Shown here: piece by piece, positions 17,757 to 26,672 of the stretch
Layout: every line of letters starts with the position of its first letter
Position numbering within the stretch: the stretch's first letter is position 1
From: Rhizobium sullae
GTDB taxonomy: Bacteria > Pseudomonadota > Alphaproteobacteria > Rhizobiales > Rhizobiaceae
NCBI RefSeq assembly: GCF_025200715.1
Contig: NZ_CP104143.1
Location: 496,001-560,000, forward strand
DNA: 64,000 bases
Direction of reading: 5' to 3'
Notes under the pieces: generated by a model
Database searches by the model: none
Seen by the model: the letters and a program-made list of their open reading frames with translations, nothing else
Told to the model about the DNA's origin: nothing
Translations under genes and position numbers: made by a program

Positions 17757-19673
17757 TCAGCCCGCAACGCCCACGGCGGCGCCGTGGCCGAGCGTGCGGA
17801 AGACGGTCGATACGATGCCAGCGCGGTCGAGGCCGGCATGGGCGTTCATCACCTCGGGTTTTGCCTGCTCCATCCACATGTCGGGCATGGTGAGCGAGCG
17901 GACCTTCAGGCCGCTTTCGAGCAGCCCTTCGGTCGCGAGGAAATGCAGCACATGACTGCCGAAGCCGCCGATGGCGCCTTCTTCGACGGTGATCAGCATT
18001 TCGTGGTGGCGGGCGAGCTGGCGGATCAGGTCATGATCCAGAGGCTTGGCGAAGCGCGAATCGGCAACCGTGGTCGAAAGGCCGGCGGCTTCAAGGTCTT
18101 CCGCGGCAAGCAGGCAATCGGCAAGCCGCGAGCCGAAGGAGAGCAGCGCAACCTTGGTGCCCTCCCTGACGATGCGGCCCTTGCCGATCTGCAGGATTTC
18201 GCCGCGCGCGGGCATCTCGACCCCCACGCCTTCGCCGCGCGGGTAGCGGAAGGAAATCGGGCCTTCGTCATAAGCCGCTGCCGTGCGCACCATATGCTTC
18301 AGCTCCGCCTCGTCGGCCGCAGCCATGACGACGAAACCGGGAAGTGTCGCAAGGAAAGTCGTGTCGAACGATCCCGCATGCGTCGGGCCGTCGGCGCCGA
18401 CGAAGCCGGCGCGGTCGATCGGGAAACGGACCGGCAGGCCCTGGATTGCGACATCATGGACGACCTGGTCGTAGGCGCGCTGCAGAAAGGTAGAGTAAAT
18501 CGCCGCAAAGGGTTTGTACCCCTCGGTGGCAAGGCCGGCGGCGAAGGTGACGGCATGCTGCTCGGCAATGCCGACGTCGAAACAGCGGGCAGGGAAGACC
18601 TCGGCGAGCTTGTCCAGGCCCGTGCCGTTCGGCATGGCCGCCGTGATGCCGACGATCTTTTCGTCGAGCGTCGCCTCCTGCACCAGCGCTTCGGCGAAGA
18701 CGCTCGTATAGCTCGGCGCATTCGGTTTCACCTTGGCCTGCGCCCCGGTGATGACGTCGAACTTGTTGACCCCGTGATACTTGTCGGCTGCTGCTTCGGC
18801 GGGCGGATAACCCTTGCCCTTCTGCGTGACGACGTGGATCAGGACCGGACCTTCGGCGTTGTCGCGCACATTGCGCAGCACGGGCAGCAGATGCTCGAAG
18901 GAATGGCCGTCGATCGGGCCGATATGGTAAAAGCCCATTTCCTCGAACATCGTCCCGCCGGTCACATAACCGCGCGCATGTTCGACGGCGCGGGTGAGCG
19001 CCCGGTCGACCTTCTCGCCGAGATAGGCAGTCAGCTTCTTGCCGAAATCGCGGAAGCCCATATACGTCCGCCCCGAGGCGAGGCGGGCGAGATAGGCGCT
19101 CATTGCCCCCGTCGGCGGGGCGATCGACATGTCGTTGTCGTTGAGGATGACGATCAGCCGCGCATCGAGTGCGCCGGCATTGTTCAGCGCTTCGTAAGCC
19201 ATGCCGGCCGACATGGCGCCGTCGCCGATGACGGCAATCACGCGCCGGTCGGTGTTGCTGAGTTCTGCGGCAACCGCCATGCCGAGGCCGGCGGAGATCG
19301 AGGTCGAGGAGTGCGCCGCCCCGAAGGGATCGTATTCGCTCTCCGCGCGCCGTGTGAAGCCCGAGAGGCCGCCTTCCTGGCGCAGTGTGCGGATGCGCTC
19401 GCGACGGCCCGTGAGGATCTTGTGCGGATAACATTGGTGGCCGACGTCGAAGATCAGCCGGTCCTCGGGCGTATCGAAGACGCTGTGGATGGCGATTGTC
19501 AGCTCGACGACGCCCAAGCCTGCGCCAAGATGGCCACCCGTGCGCGAGACCGCATCGATCATCTCATCCCGGACTTCGCGCGCAAGCTGCGGCAGGTCGC
19601 GATCCTCGAGCTTGCGCAGGTCGGCGGGATATTTGACCTGGTCGAGCAGCGGGGTTTTCGGCTGATGTGTCAC
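17757..19673 (-). CDS. dxs: 1-deoxy-D-xylulose-5-phosphate synthase
   Basis: 638-residue TPP enzyme condensing pyruvate and glyceraldehyde-3-phosphate into DXP, the first step of the non-mevalonate isoprenoid pathway. Visible signatures are [14 protein letters not shown], the TPP-binding [18 protein letters not shown] segment, [15 protein letters not shown], and the transketolase-pyrimidine [15 protein letters not shown] motif. GTG at 19673 gives the family-standard [12 protein letters not shown] opening and has AAAGAG upstream. The last pathway enzyme, ispH, is also in this window (51447). Confidence 0.96.
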   Translation of the reverse strand: MTHQPKTPLLDQVKYPADLRKLEDRDLPQLAREVRDEMIDAVSRTGGHLGAGLGVVELTIAIHSVFDTPEDRLIFDVGHQCYPHKILTGRRERIRTLRQEGGLSGFTRRAESEYDPFGAAHSSTSISAGLGMAVAAELSNTDRRVIAVIGDGAMSAGMAYEALNNAGALDARLIVILNDNDMSIAPPTGAMSAYLARLASGRTYMGFRDFGKKLTAYLGEKVDRALTRAVEHARGYVTGGTMFEEMGFYHIGPIDGHSFEHLLPVLRNVRDNAEGPVLIHVVTQKGKGYPPAEAAADKYHGVNKFDVITGAQAKVKPNAPSYTSVFAEALVQEATLDEKIVGITAAMPNGTGLDKLAEVFPARCFDVGIAEQHAVTFAAGLATEGYKPFAAIYSTFLQRAYDQVVHDVAIQGLPVRFPIDRAGFVGADGPTHAGSFDTTFLATLPGFVVMAAADEAELKHMVRTAAAYDEGPISFRYPRGEGVGVEMPARGEILQIGKGRIVREGTKVALLSFGSRLADCLLAAEDLEAAGLSTTVADSRFAKPLDHDLIRQLARHHEMLITVEEGAIGGFGSHVLHFLATEGLLESGLKVRSLTMPDMWMEQAKPEVMNAHAGLDRAGIVSTVFRTLGHGAAVGVAG

Positions 19674-19775
19674 GGGCGGGAGCTCTTTCTTATGGTTCTT
19701 GGCTTTGCTTATTCGACTAGATTGCGGCAAAACAAGTGCATTTCAAGAACCGCAACCCCATAATTCTAAAGGAGT

Positions 19776-20699
19776 TCATTCTTCAGGCAAAGGCACGAAT
19801 TCCTCTTCGTCCCCCGGAACGATATCGAAGCGGCCGGTGCGCCATTCCTCTTTCGCCTTCTCGATCCGCTCCTTGGAGGAGGAAACGAAATTCCACCAGA
19901 TGTAGCGCCTGGAGTTGAGGGCCGCACCCCCGAAAAGCATCAGATGACAGCCCGCAGGGCCTGCTTCGAGCGTGATCGCGTCGCCTGGCCGGAAGACGAG
20001 CAGCTGGTCTGCGGCAAAACGGTCGCCGGCAATGACGACCTCGCCCGAAAGCACATAGACCGCGCGCTCTTCATGAGCCGCGCCGAAGGGGAACCTCGCA
20101 CCCGGTTCAATATCGAGGTCGGCATAGAGCGTGTCCGAAAACACCTTGACCGGCGACGTCATGCCTTCGAAGGAGCCGATGACGACGCGCCCTCTCACGC
20201 CACGTTCATCGATCAGCGGCATCTCGCTTTTCTCAGAATGGACAAAAGAAGGGTCGATTTCCTCCTTGTCGTCCGGCAGTGCCAGCCAGGTCTGCAGCCC
20301 CGACATCAGCAGCGGGTGGCCACGCAGATTGTCGGGCGTGCGCTCCGAATGCACGATGCCGCGCCCGGCCGTCATCAGGTTGATGTCACCGGGGCGAATG
20401 ATCTTTTCGGTGCCGAGGCTGTCCAGATGCCGGATTTCGCCATCGAAGAGATAAGTGACCGTCGAAAGACCGATATGCGGATGCGGCTTCACATCGAGCG
20501 CCTCGCCGGGCTTCAGGATCGCCGGACCCATCCGGTCGAAGAAGATGAACGGCCCGACCAGCCGCCGCTGCCGCGTCGGAAGCGCGCGCCGCACCTGAAA
20601 ACCGCCGATGTCGCTGGTCCGCGGGATGATCAGATTCTCGATGGCGTCGCAGGCGAAGGCGTCACCAGGCAGTGGGTCTTTACCGGGGAAGAAGGACAT
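19776..20699 (-). CDS. Pirin family protein
   Basis: 307-residue bicupin. The N-terminal cupin holds the iron ligands H72 and H74 in HPHIGLSTVTY and a third histidine and glutamate in GRGIVHSE. The C-terminal pirin domain contains AAHEERAVYVLSGEVVIAG. Bacterial pirins show quercetinase-like or redox-regulatory activity in some species; the substrate here is unknown. It lies between dxs and the toxin-antitoxin module on the minus strand. Confidence 0.9.
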   Translation of the reverse strand: MSFFPGKDPLPGDAFACDAIENLIIPRTSDIGGFQVRRALPTRQRRLVGPFIFFDRMGPAILKPGEALDVKPHPHIGLSTVTYLFDGEIRHLDSLGTEKIIRPGDINLMTAGRGIVHSERTPDNLRGHPLLMSGLQTWLALPDDKEEIDPSFVHSEKSEMPLIDERGVRGRVVIGSFEGMTSPVKVFSDTLYADLDIEPGARFPFGAAHEERAVYVLSGEVVIAGDRFAADQLLVFRPGDAITLEAGPAGCHLMLFGGAALNSRRYIWWNFVSSSKERIEKAKEEWRTGRFDIVPGDEEEFVPLPEE

Positions 20700-20768
20700 G
20701 GCGGTTCTCCGAAGGGGACTGCAAGGGCGAAACTAGCGGCAATGACCATTCACGGATAGCAAAAACTT

Positions 20769-20787
20769 TATGTCGATTGACGACATA
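20769..20787 (+). promoter_or_regulatory. Palindromic operator of the TumE/TumA module
   Basis: TATGTCG-ATTGA-CGACATA is a perfect 7-bp inverted repeat with a 5-bp spacer. It overlaps the -35 hexamer of the toxin-antitoxin promoter. A third ATGTC half-site at 20797 touches the -10 region. This is the arrangement expected for autorepression by the HTH antitoxin. Confidence 0.6.
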
Positions 20788-20806
20788 TGGCGGACGATGT
20801 CATAAT
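20777..20806 (+). promoter_or_regulatory. Sigma-70 type promoter of the TumE/TumA module
   Basis: TTGACG (20777-20782), an 18-bp spacer and CATAAT (20801-20806). The toxin ATG begins 7 bases after the -10 box, exactly where transcription should start, so the mRNA is probably leaderless. No Shine-Dalgarno sequence precedes the ATG, which supports this. Confidence 0.5.
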
Positions 20807-20812
20807 GTACCT

Positions 20813-21103
20813 ATGAAGGCTGAGCGCGTCGTTTGCGAACGGATCGTTTTTGGCGACGGCGCGATCATCGATATCAAGGTGTGGCGTGTGCCGGCGCAAA
20901 TGCCAGGCTCCAAGCACTTTTTGAAGTATTTGCTTTTCTACGGAAAGCCCGCGTTGCGTTTGATTTGCTATGACAATGAGCGGGGCAAGGGCGATCACCG
21001 GCACTACGATCAGCACGAAGAACGCTATGGATTTATCTCGATCGAGCAGATGCTCGCAGATTTCCGGAGCGACGTGGAAAAGCTGAGAGGAGAACGGATA
21101 TGA
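20813..21103 (+). CDS. tumE: TumE-family toxin (DUF6516)
   Basis: 96-residue protein of the family annotated as toxin-antitoxin TumE (DUF6516). Diagnostic features are the KHFLKYLLFYG segment, RLICYDNERGKGDHRH and the C-terminal YGFISIEQMLADFRSDVEKL helix. The mode of action is not established to my knowledge. The ATG at 20813 lacks a ribosome-binding site and sits at the predicted transcription start. The next gene overlaps it by four bases (ATGA), a classic toxin-antitoxin arrangement with the toxin first. The pair lies between pirin and xseB and appears inserted. Confidence 0.78.
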   Translation: MKAERVVCERIVFGDGAIIDIKVWRVPAQMPGSKHFLKYLLFYGKPALRLICYDNERGKGDHRHYDQHEERYGFISIEQMLADFRSDVEKLRGERI

Positions 21104-21450
21104 GCAAGGATATAGAACTGCATATCGGCTCCTCCTTTGAGGATGTCGCAAGGCGCGTCACTGATGCCTGGCACAAGGCCGAGATGGGCGCACCTGTCAC
21201 TGAGGATCATCTTGCCTTCGTCGGGTGGGAGGCTTTCTCGCGAACGATGACTGCAAAGCGGCTTGAACTTCTCCGCCATCTGCACCGCAATCCTCAGACG
21301 AGCATTTCCGCTTTGGCGAAAAGCCTGAAGCGCGATTATCGCCGCGTCCACGAAGATGTGGAAATCCTCTCGGAGGCAGGCCTTATCAAACGGGATCATG
21401 ATGGTCTGCGAGCAGGCTACGACGAAATCAGGACTATAATCGCTCTCTAG
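21100..21450 (+). CDS. tumA: TumA-family HTH antitoxin
   Basis: 116-residue protein with a winged helix-turn-helix in its C-terminal half (KRLELLRHLHRNPQTSISAL, then KRDYRRVHEDVEILSEAGLI). The N-terminal segment with FEDVARRVTDAWHKAE probably contacts the toxin. It matches the DNA-binding antitoxin partner of TumE-like toxins (HVO_A0114-like). AGAGGAGAACGGAT precedes the ATG inside the toxin gene. It should bind the palindrome at 20769-20787. Its stop is only 3 bases from the convergent xseB stop. Confidence 0.8.
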   Translation: MSKDIELHIGSSFEDVARRVTDAWHKAEMGAPVTEDHLAFVGWEAFSRTMTAKRLELLRHLHRNPQTSISALAKSLKRDYRRVHEDVEILSEAGLIKRDHDGLRAGYDEIRTIIAL

Positions 21451-21453
21451 GCC

Positions 21454-21711
21454 TCACGCCCCGTCCAGCGGTTCCGTGCCCTGCGGTTTTCCGGCGCGGT
21501 CGAGCCTGATCTTCTCGATGCGGTTCTCGGCGGCCGAAAGCAGCGTCTCGCAGTGCTTCTTCAGCGCTTCGCCGCGCTCGTAGATCTCGATGGATTCATC
21601 GAGCGCCACGTCGCCGCGCTCGAGGCGGGCCACGATGCTTTCGAGTTCGGCAACCGCTGCTTCGAAGGAAAGACCGGAAACCTCCGGTTTGGCGCTGTCA
21701 GTCATACTCAA
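21454..21711 (-). CDS. xseB: Exodeoxyribonuclease VII small subunit
   Basis: 85-residue partner of XseA in exonuclease VII, which degrades single-stranded DNA in both directions. The family core is [19 protein letters not shown] followed by [20 protein letters not shown]. Its ATG overlaps the stop codon of the upstream deacetylase-family gene by four bases, so the two are translationally coupled. In Rhizobiales this pair usually continues directly into dxs; here pirin and a toxin-antitoxin pair intervene. Confidence 0.95.
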   Translation of the reverse strand: MSMTDSAKPEVSGLSFEAAVAELESIVARLERGDVALDESIEIYERGEALKKHCETLLSAAENRIEKIRLDRAGKPQGTEPLDGA

Positions 21712-22643
21712 CCCTTCATCAATCGAAGCACATGCAGGCCCGCCGATTCGGCAAGCCCTTCCAGATCATAGCCACCTTCCAGCAGGCTGACGACCCGGTT
21801 GGAGGCGCTTTTGTCGGCTATCTCCAGCAATCTTCCGGTCGCCCAGTCGAAATCCTCGCCGACGAGATTGATCTGCGCCAAGGGATCGCGGTGATGCGCG
21901 TCGAAACCGGCGGAGATAATGATGAGATCCGGCCGGAAATCGACAAGGGCCGGCAGCACGCGCGATTTGAATGCCTCACGGAAATGATCGCTGCCCACGT
22001 TCGGCGAAAGCGGTGCGTTGACGATAGTGCCGTGCTTGCCGCTTTCGTCCTTCGCTCCTGATCCCGGATAAAGCGGCATCTGATGCGTCGAGCAGAAGAG
22101 CACGGACGCGTCGTCCCAGAAGATGTCCTGCGTGCCGTTGCCATGGTGCACGTCCCAATCGACGATCGCCACACGCTCGGCGCCGTGGCGTTTCTGCGCA
22201 TGCCGGGCGGCGATCGCCGCGTTGTTGAAGAAGCAGAAGCCCATCGCCGTCGTCTTTTCCGCATGGTGGCCGGGCGGGCGGGCGGCGACGAAGACGTTAT
22301 CGGCCTTGCCTGTGAAGACGTCGTCCACAGCAGCCATGGCCGCACCGACGCCAGTCAGCGCCGCCTGTAGGCTCTTCGGGCTCGCATAGGTATCGGCCTC
22401 GATTTGGTTGATCTCGCCGTCCCCTTCGGGAATCTGGCGCATGACGGCGCGCAGATGCTCTTCCGGGTGGGCAAGCAGCACGGCGTCCTCGCTTGCCTGC
22501 GGCGCTTGCTTCCGATCCAACTGCTCGAAATTCGGATGGCCGAGTGCAACATTGATCGCCCGCATCCGGTCCGAGCGCTCGGGATGGCCTGCCGGCGTGA
22601 CGTGCTCGAGAAAGATCGGGTGTTCGTAAAGGCGGGTGCTCAT
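21708..22643 (-). CDS. Histone deacetylase family protein (zinc amidohydrolase)
   Basis: 311-residue arginase/deacetylase-fold enzyme. The paired active-site histidines are in [19 protein letters not shown]. Zinc ligands are in [14 protein letters not shown] and in the [11 protein letters not shown] segment. Bacterial members remove acetyl groups from polyamines, acetoin-related substrates or protein lysines; the substrate cannot be read here. ATG at 22643 gives the expected [14 protein letters not shown] opening. It is upstream of and overlaps xseB. Confidence 0.9.
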   Translation of the reverse strand: MSTRLYEHPIFLEHVTPAGHPERSDRMRAINVALGHPNFEQLDRKQAPQASEDAVLLAHPEEHLRAVMRQIPEGDGEINQIEADTYASPKSLQAALTGVGAAMAAVDDVFTGKADNVFVAARPPGHHAEKTTAMGFCFFNNAAIAARHAQKRHGAERVAIVDWDVHHGNGTQDIFWDDASVLFCSTHQMPLYPGSGAKDESGKHGTIVNAPLSPNVGSDHFREAFKSRVLPALVDFRPDLIIISAGFDAHHRDPLAQINLVGEDFDWATGRLLEIADKSASNRVVSLLEGGYDLEGLAESAGLHVLRLMKG

Positions 22644-22804
22644 GCGGATACTCTTATCGCTTGCCCCAGTCATGTTCCACACCAGATGGCGCAAATAGCC
22701 GCAATTTCAACACGCACGCTGTCGTGAGCCCGTCATCTCCACCGTTTACTTCGGCTTGCATTGCGCTAGTCTTTCAGCCAGGGAGCAAGGGAGCAAGGAC
22801 AGGG

Positions 22805-23212
22805 ATGCTAACGGCAAAGTCAACCGGCTCAAATGGAGCGGAAATACGTGTCCCGTTTCGAGATGTGGACATGCACGGCGAGATGTTTATCTCGTCCTAT
22901 ATTTCCTATGCCGAGTCCGTACTTGCAAATTTCTGGCTGACTCGGCCGGAAGTGGAAGGCGAGCCCATTTATACTGCAAGCAAGATTTCGTGCATCCTAC
23001 ACCGGCCCTTGCATTACGACGAACTGGTGGAATTCACCACCGCGGTCGACAAGATCGGAGTCCGTTCCGTCGGCTTCCTGATTGCAGTCGAGGCGGAAGG
23101 TGAACGCGCCGCCGAGGTCGAAATCATCTGGCAGGCGCGCAACCGCGAAGACCTCTCGCCTGCCGCGCTCCCCGAAGTGACGCGCGACTGGCTCTACACT
23201 TTCGTTGATTAG
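22805..23212 (+). CDS. Acyl-CoA thioesterase, hotdog fold
   Basis: 135-residue 4HBT-type hotdog protein. The catalytic region reads FRDVDMHGEMFISSYISYAE, equivalent to the DxDxxGHVNN-YL-YFE motif of 4-hydroxybenzoyl-CoA and YbgC thioesterases. ATG at 22805 is preceded by AAGGACAGGG. It is divergent from the deacetylase-family gene and convergent with bioY. The acyl-CoA substrate is unknown. Confidence 0.85.
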   Translation: MLTAKSTGSNGAEIRVPFRDVDMHGEMFISSYISYAESVLANFWLTRPEVEGEPIYTASKISCILHRPLHYDELVEFTTAVDKIGVRSVGFLIAVEAEGERAAEVEIIWQARNREDLSPAALPEVTRDWLYTFVD

Positions 23213-23221
23213 CCCCTGATC

Positions 23222-23788
23222 CTAGGTACGAGCCGGCAGCAGCGGATAGCCCGCCATGACGGCGCGGCCGGCAAGCGCTGCGACGAATGCCTTGATCACG
23301 TCGCCGGGAATGAAGGCCATCGAGCCGACGAAAGCCTGCTGAAAGCCGATGCCGGCTGCAAACGCGAGATAGGCGATCCCGAAAGCATAGAGAACGACGA
23401 TGCCGCCGATCGCAGATGCGAGGAAGAACCCGACCGTCTGCACCAGGCCGGACTGCTCCGCCTTCACGAGGCGCTCGGCGATATAGCCGGTGGCGAAGGC
23501 GGCAAAGAGCCAGCCGACGAGGAAGCCGGTCGTCGGTGCGGCAAAGGCCGCAAGGCCGCCGCGTCCGCCCGAAAGCACCGGAAGGCCGATTGCGACCAGA
23601 ACCAGGACGATCAGCACAGCGATTGCGCCGCGGCGCGCACCGAGCACGACGCCTGCCATCATGACGCCGAGCGACTGCGCGGTGATCGGCACCGGGATGA
23701 AGCCGAGCGTGATTGGCGGCAGAATGCCGAGCGCCACGATGATTGCGGCAAAGAGGGCTGAGAGAACGAGGTCGCGGGTGCTCATCAT
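23222..23788 (-). CDS. bioY: Biotin transporter substrate-binding membrane protein BioY
   Basis: 188-residue integral membrane S component of an ECF transporter, with six hydrophobic helices. The family opening (LVLSALFAAIIVALGILPPI) and the PITAQSLGVMMAGVVLGARRG motif identify BioY, which binds biotin directly. It is the last gene of bioM-bioN-bioY on the minus strand, with a gap of 21 bases to bioN. Confidence 0.95.
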   Translation of the reverse strand: MMSTRDLVLSALFAAIIVALGILPPITLGFIPVPITAQSLGVMMAGVVLGARRGAIAVLIVLVLVAIGLPVLSGGRGGLAAFAAPTTGFLVGWLFAAFATGYIAERLVKAEQSGLVQTVGFFLASAIGGIVVLYAFGIAYLAFAAGIGFQQAFVGSMAFIPGDVIKAFVAALAGRAVMAGYPLLPART

Positions 23789-23809
23789 GGGCTCCGTGTT
23801 TACAGAATA

Positions 23810-24418
23810 TTAACTGACATGCCGCCGGACGCCGCGCGCGTCAATTGCCGTCGCGATATTATCCGCATCTCTGAGCGTGAGAATGATGAGCGGCGCAAGC
23901 ACCGTGACCGGCCGCACCTTGATGCCGCGCGCCGCATGCGCCTCCTTGATCGCCTGGTAGCGGCTCAGAATTTCCGGCACGAAACGGACCACGAGACCGA
24001 CCGCCAGGCCGACGTCGTTCGCCGCCACGAGGCCGGCTCGCTCCAGCGGACGGGCAAGCAGCGTGATCTCGTCGATGAACTCGCTGATCGTCGTCGTTGC
24101 CGTGACTGCCGCCGCAAAGAGCATCAGCGCCGTCAGCCGCAAAAGCGCCACGACCGCACCGTGCCATGGATTGAACAATAGGCTGAAGAGCGCCACGACG
24201 AGGATTGTCAGCAGCACGGGCTTCAGCCGCGCAATCGCTTGCCCGAAATACAGGCCAAGGCTGAAATAGACGGCGCCTGTCATCAGCACGCCGATCGAAA
24301 GCAGCGGAATGTTGCGGGTGGTGAAGAGAATGATGCCGAGAATCGCGAGAACAAGCAGCTTCGAGCGCGCCGGAAACCGGTGCATGAAGCTGTCTCCTTC
24401 GACATAAAGCGATTGCAT
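23810..24418 (-). CDS. bioN: ECF transporter transmembrane component BioN
   Basis: 202-residue T component with several membrane helices and the cytoplasmic coupling motifs near EAHAARGIK and AIDARGVR (Ala-Arg-Gly signatures) that dock onto the ATPase. Its ATG at 24418 overlaps the bioM stop (ATGA). It couples ATP hydrolysis by BioM to substrate release by BioY. Confidence 0.93.
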   Translation of the reverse strand: MQSLYVEGDSFMHRFPARSKLLVLAILGIILFTTRNIPLLSIGVLMTGAVYFSLGLYFGQAIARLKPVLLTILVVALFSLLFNPWHGAVVALLRLTALMLFAAAVTATTTISEFIDEITLLARPLERAGLVAANDVGLAVGLVVRFVPEILSRYQAIKEAHAARGIKVRPVTVLAPLIILTLRDADNIATAIDARGVRRHVS

Positions 24419-25092
24419 CAGCAGGTAATCTCCCGGTAGCGCGCGATTGCCTCGGCCGCTGGCGCATCGGTCGCAAGCCTGCCCTCGTGGAAGAGCAGGA
24501 CGCGGCCGAAATCCGCGACCAGTTCCAGATCATGGCTGATCACGATGGCGTTTTCGGGCAGGCCCTTGATGATCTTCTGTACCAGTGCGCGGTTCTTGAG
24601 GTCGAGTTGGTTCGTCGGCTCGTCGAGGATCAAGATATCCGGACCGGTCACCAGAACCGCGGAGAGGGCGGCGATCTGTAGCTCGCCGCCGGACAGCTCG
24701 TGTGCCCGGCGCGCTGCCAGATGGGCGGCATCGAAACGGCCGAGCGCAGCTTCGACCCTCGCTTCGATCTCGGCCTTCGAAAAGCCGCGGCCCTTCAATC
24801 CGAAGGCGATGTCGTCGCGCACGATCGGCAGGATGATCTGGTTCTGCGGCTGCTGGAAAATGAAGCCGACATCAGGAAGGGCGGAATGGGAGGTGGCCGT
24901 GTCCCGGCCATTGACGATCACCCGTCCTATCGTTGGCTTCGTTAGCCCGTTGATCAGCCGCGCGAAGGTCGTCTTTCCCGAGCCGTTGAGGCCAATCACA
25001 CCGATGCGGTTTTCAGTGAGGGTGAGGGTGAGTGGTGAGAGCGCCTCCCGCGTCCCATATCTGACTGCAGCTCCTTCAAAGCGGATGTCCAA
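24418..25092 (-). CDS. bioM: ECF transporter ATPase BioM
   Basis: 224-residue ABC ATPase. Walker A is GLNGSGKTTFARL, the Q-loop is in FIFQQPQNQIILP, the signature is LSGGELQIAALSAVL, and Walker B is ILILDEPTNQLDL, followed by an H-loop (VISHDLEL). QQPQNQI is typical of ECF (CbiO-like) ATPases. It is the first gene of the biotin-uptake operon. A palindrome resembling the BioR operator lies about 28 nt upstream. Confidence 0.95.
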   Translation of the reverse strand: MDIRFEGAAVRYGTREALSPLTLTLTENRIGVIGLNGSGKTTFARLINGLTKPTIGRVIVNGRDTATSHSALPDVGFIFQQPQNQIILPIVRDDIAFGLKGRGFSKAEIEARVEAALGRFDAAHLAARRAHELSGGELQIAALSAVLVTGPDILILDEPTNQLDLKNRALVQKIIKGLPENAIVISHDLELVADFGRVLLFHEGRLATDAPAAEAIARYREITC

Positions 25093-25119
25093 ATCATTCC
25101 CCTGTCACAATCCGATGCT

Positions 25120-25131
25120 GGTTCTATAACC
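25120..25131 (-). promoter_or_regulatory. Candidate BioR operator of bioMNY
   Basis: GGTTCTATAACC, read on the minus strand as GGTTATAGAACC, matches seven leading positions of the alphaproteobacterial BioR consensus TTATAGATAA and is itself nearly palindromic. It is placed just ahead of bioM. BioR is a GntR-family biotin regulator of Rhizobiales; its gene is not in this window. Confidence 0.45.
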
Positions 25132-25190
25132 GCAGCGGCAAAAGTGCAAAACCGGGTGGCTAGGAACATTTTCCCGAATATGATGTGCTC

Positions 25191-26387
25191 ATGACGAATC
25201 TCCTTTCGAACTGCGATGCCCGCCGCGTCTTCCTAGCCAAACAGGGTCTCAGCACGCCGCCGAACCGCGCCCTGACCAAGGCGGGACTGCTGCAGTTGAT
25301 CCATGAAATCGGTTTCGTGCAGGTGGACAGCATCCAGACGGTGGAACGGGCGCATCACCAGATCCTCTTTTCCCGCAACCAGACATACAGACGCGAACAC
25401 CTGACCGCGCTCCTGGAGAAGGACGGCGCGCTCTTCGAACATTGGACGCACGACGCCTCGATCCTGCCAAGCGCCTTCTTTAAATACTGGAAGCACAAGT
25501 TCCGGCACCAGGAGGAAGTGCTTGTCGAGCGCTGGCGCAAATGGCGCGGTGAGGGCTTCGAGCATGCCTTCGATGAGACCTACGAGCGCGTGGCGCGCGA
25601 CGGCGCGATCATGGCGCGCGAGATCAAGGCCGATGGCCACACTTCCGGCGGCTGGTGGAACTGGCACCCCAACAAGACCGCACTCGAATATTTCTGGCAC
25701 ACCGGCAAGTTCGCGATCGCCGGCCGATCCAATTTCCAGAAGATTTACGATCTGGTCGAACGTGTCATCCCGGCGGAGTTCCGCGAGCCGGAGGTCAGCC
25801 GCGAGGAGTTTGTCGACTGGGCCTGCCGAAGCGCGTTGAAGCGGCTCGGCTTTGCGACTCATGGCGAGATTGCTGCTTTCTGGAACCTGCTTTCGCCGGA
25901 CGAGGCGAAGGCGTGGGTCAGCGCGCATCGCGAAGAACTGACCGAAATACTGATCGAACCGGCACTCGGCGGCAAACCGCGCCCATCCTGGGCCTTTATG
26001 GATTTCCTGTCGACGCTTGACGATTATCCCGATGCACCGGCGCGCATTCGCGTCTTGAGCCCCTTCGACCCGATGATCCGCGACCGCAACCGCGCCGAAC
26101 GCCTGTTCGGCTTCTTCTACCGCATCGAAGTCTTCGTGCCGGAGCCGAAGCGCGAATACGGCTATTACGTCTTCCCGCTGCTTGAAGGCGACAAGCTCAT
26201 CGGCCGTCTCGACATGAAGGCGGATCGCAAGAAGGGGACGCTGGACGTCAAGCGGCTATGGCTGGAGCCTGGCGTAAAGGCGTCTGCTGGGCGCCTGGAA
26301 AGGCTGCAGGCGGAACTGGAGCGCGTGGCAAAGTTTGCCGGGGTGGAGAGGGTTGTGCTTCTCGACGGCTGGTACACGAGAGGCTAG
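25191..26387 (+). CDS. YcaQ/AlkX-family winged-helix DNA glycosylase
   Basis: 398-residue protein of the HTH_42 family, which includes E. coli YcaQ (AlkX), an interstrand-crosslink DNA glycosylase. The catalytic Q-x-D motif is in FVQVDSIQTVERAHH (Q44, D46 from this start). The conserved FEHWTHDASILPS and FDPMIRDRNRAERLFGF blocks are present. ATG at 25191 has no good ribosome-binding site; GTG at 25185 in the same frame is possible. It is divergent from bioM. Confidence 0.87.
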   Translation: MTNLLSNCDARRVFLAKQGLSTPPNRALTKAGLLQLIHEIGFVQVDSIQTVERAHHQILFSRNQTYRREHLTALLEKDGALFEHWTHDASILPSAFFKYWKHKFRHQEEVLVERWRKWRGEGFEHAFDETYERVARDGAIMAREIKADGHTSGGWWNWHPNKTALEYFWHTGKFAIAGRSNFQKIYDLVERVIPAEFREPEVSREEFVDWACRSALKRLGFATHGEIAAFWNLLSPDEAKAWVSAHREELTEILIEPALGGKPRPSWAFMDFLSTLDDYPDAPARIRVLSPFDPMIRDRNRAERLFGFFYRIEVFVPEPKREYGYYVFPLLEGDKLIGRLDMKADRKKGTLDVKRLWLEPGVKASAGRLERLQAELERVAKFAGVERVVLLDGWYTRG

Positions 26388-26395
26388 AAAAAGCG

Positions 26396-26665
26396 ATGCT
26401 TGCTTCTATCGAGTTTCGCCGCATTCTTCGAGCGGCTTGGCTGAGCGCACAGCATCTCGATTACAACGATTTTACACGCGTTCAACCAAACGTTTCCGAT
26501 CGCACGCTTAGCTTCCTATGCACTAAGAATACCGAGAGCTGCAGGAGCCTAATGAGACAGTGGCGGCGCTGGTATTACATTCTGCAGCCCTATTCGTACA
26601 ACTTCTCGATAACCTATCGCAGCAATCGCCTTGTCGATATCCAAATCTCAGCCAACACTATTTAG
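26396..26665 (+). CDS. Doubtful small open frame in an AT-richer gap
   Basis: An 89-codon open frame fills the gap between the YcaQ gene and ribB. Codon use and base composition are unlike the neighbours (more A/T in third positions). The product (MLASIEFRRILRAAWLSA...) resembles nothing I recognise, and no Shine-Dalgarno sequence precedes the ATG. It is either a recently acquired small gene or non-coding remnant DNA. Confidence 0.15.
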   Translation: MLASIEFRRILRAAWLSAQHLDYNDFTRVQPNVSDRTLSFLCTKNTESCRSLMRQWRRWYYILQPYSYNFSITYRSNRLVDIQISANTI

Positions 26666-26672
26666 CTGAATC

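Noticed and set aside
18454..19434. 326-codon minus-strand frame inside dxs
   Set aside because: Same strand but shifted frame relative to dxs; arginine-rich low-complexity product.
17751..19763. 670-codon plus-strand frame opposite dxs
   Set aside because: Entirely antisense to dxs, with composition typical of reverse-complemented rhizobial codons.
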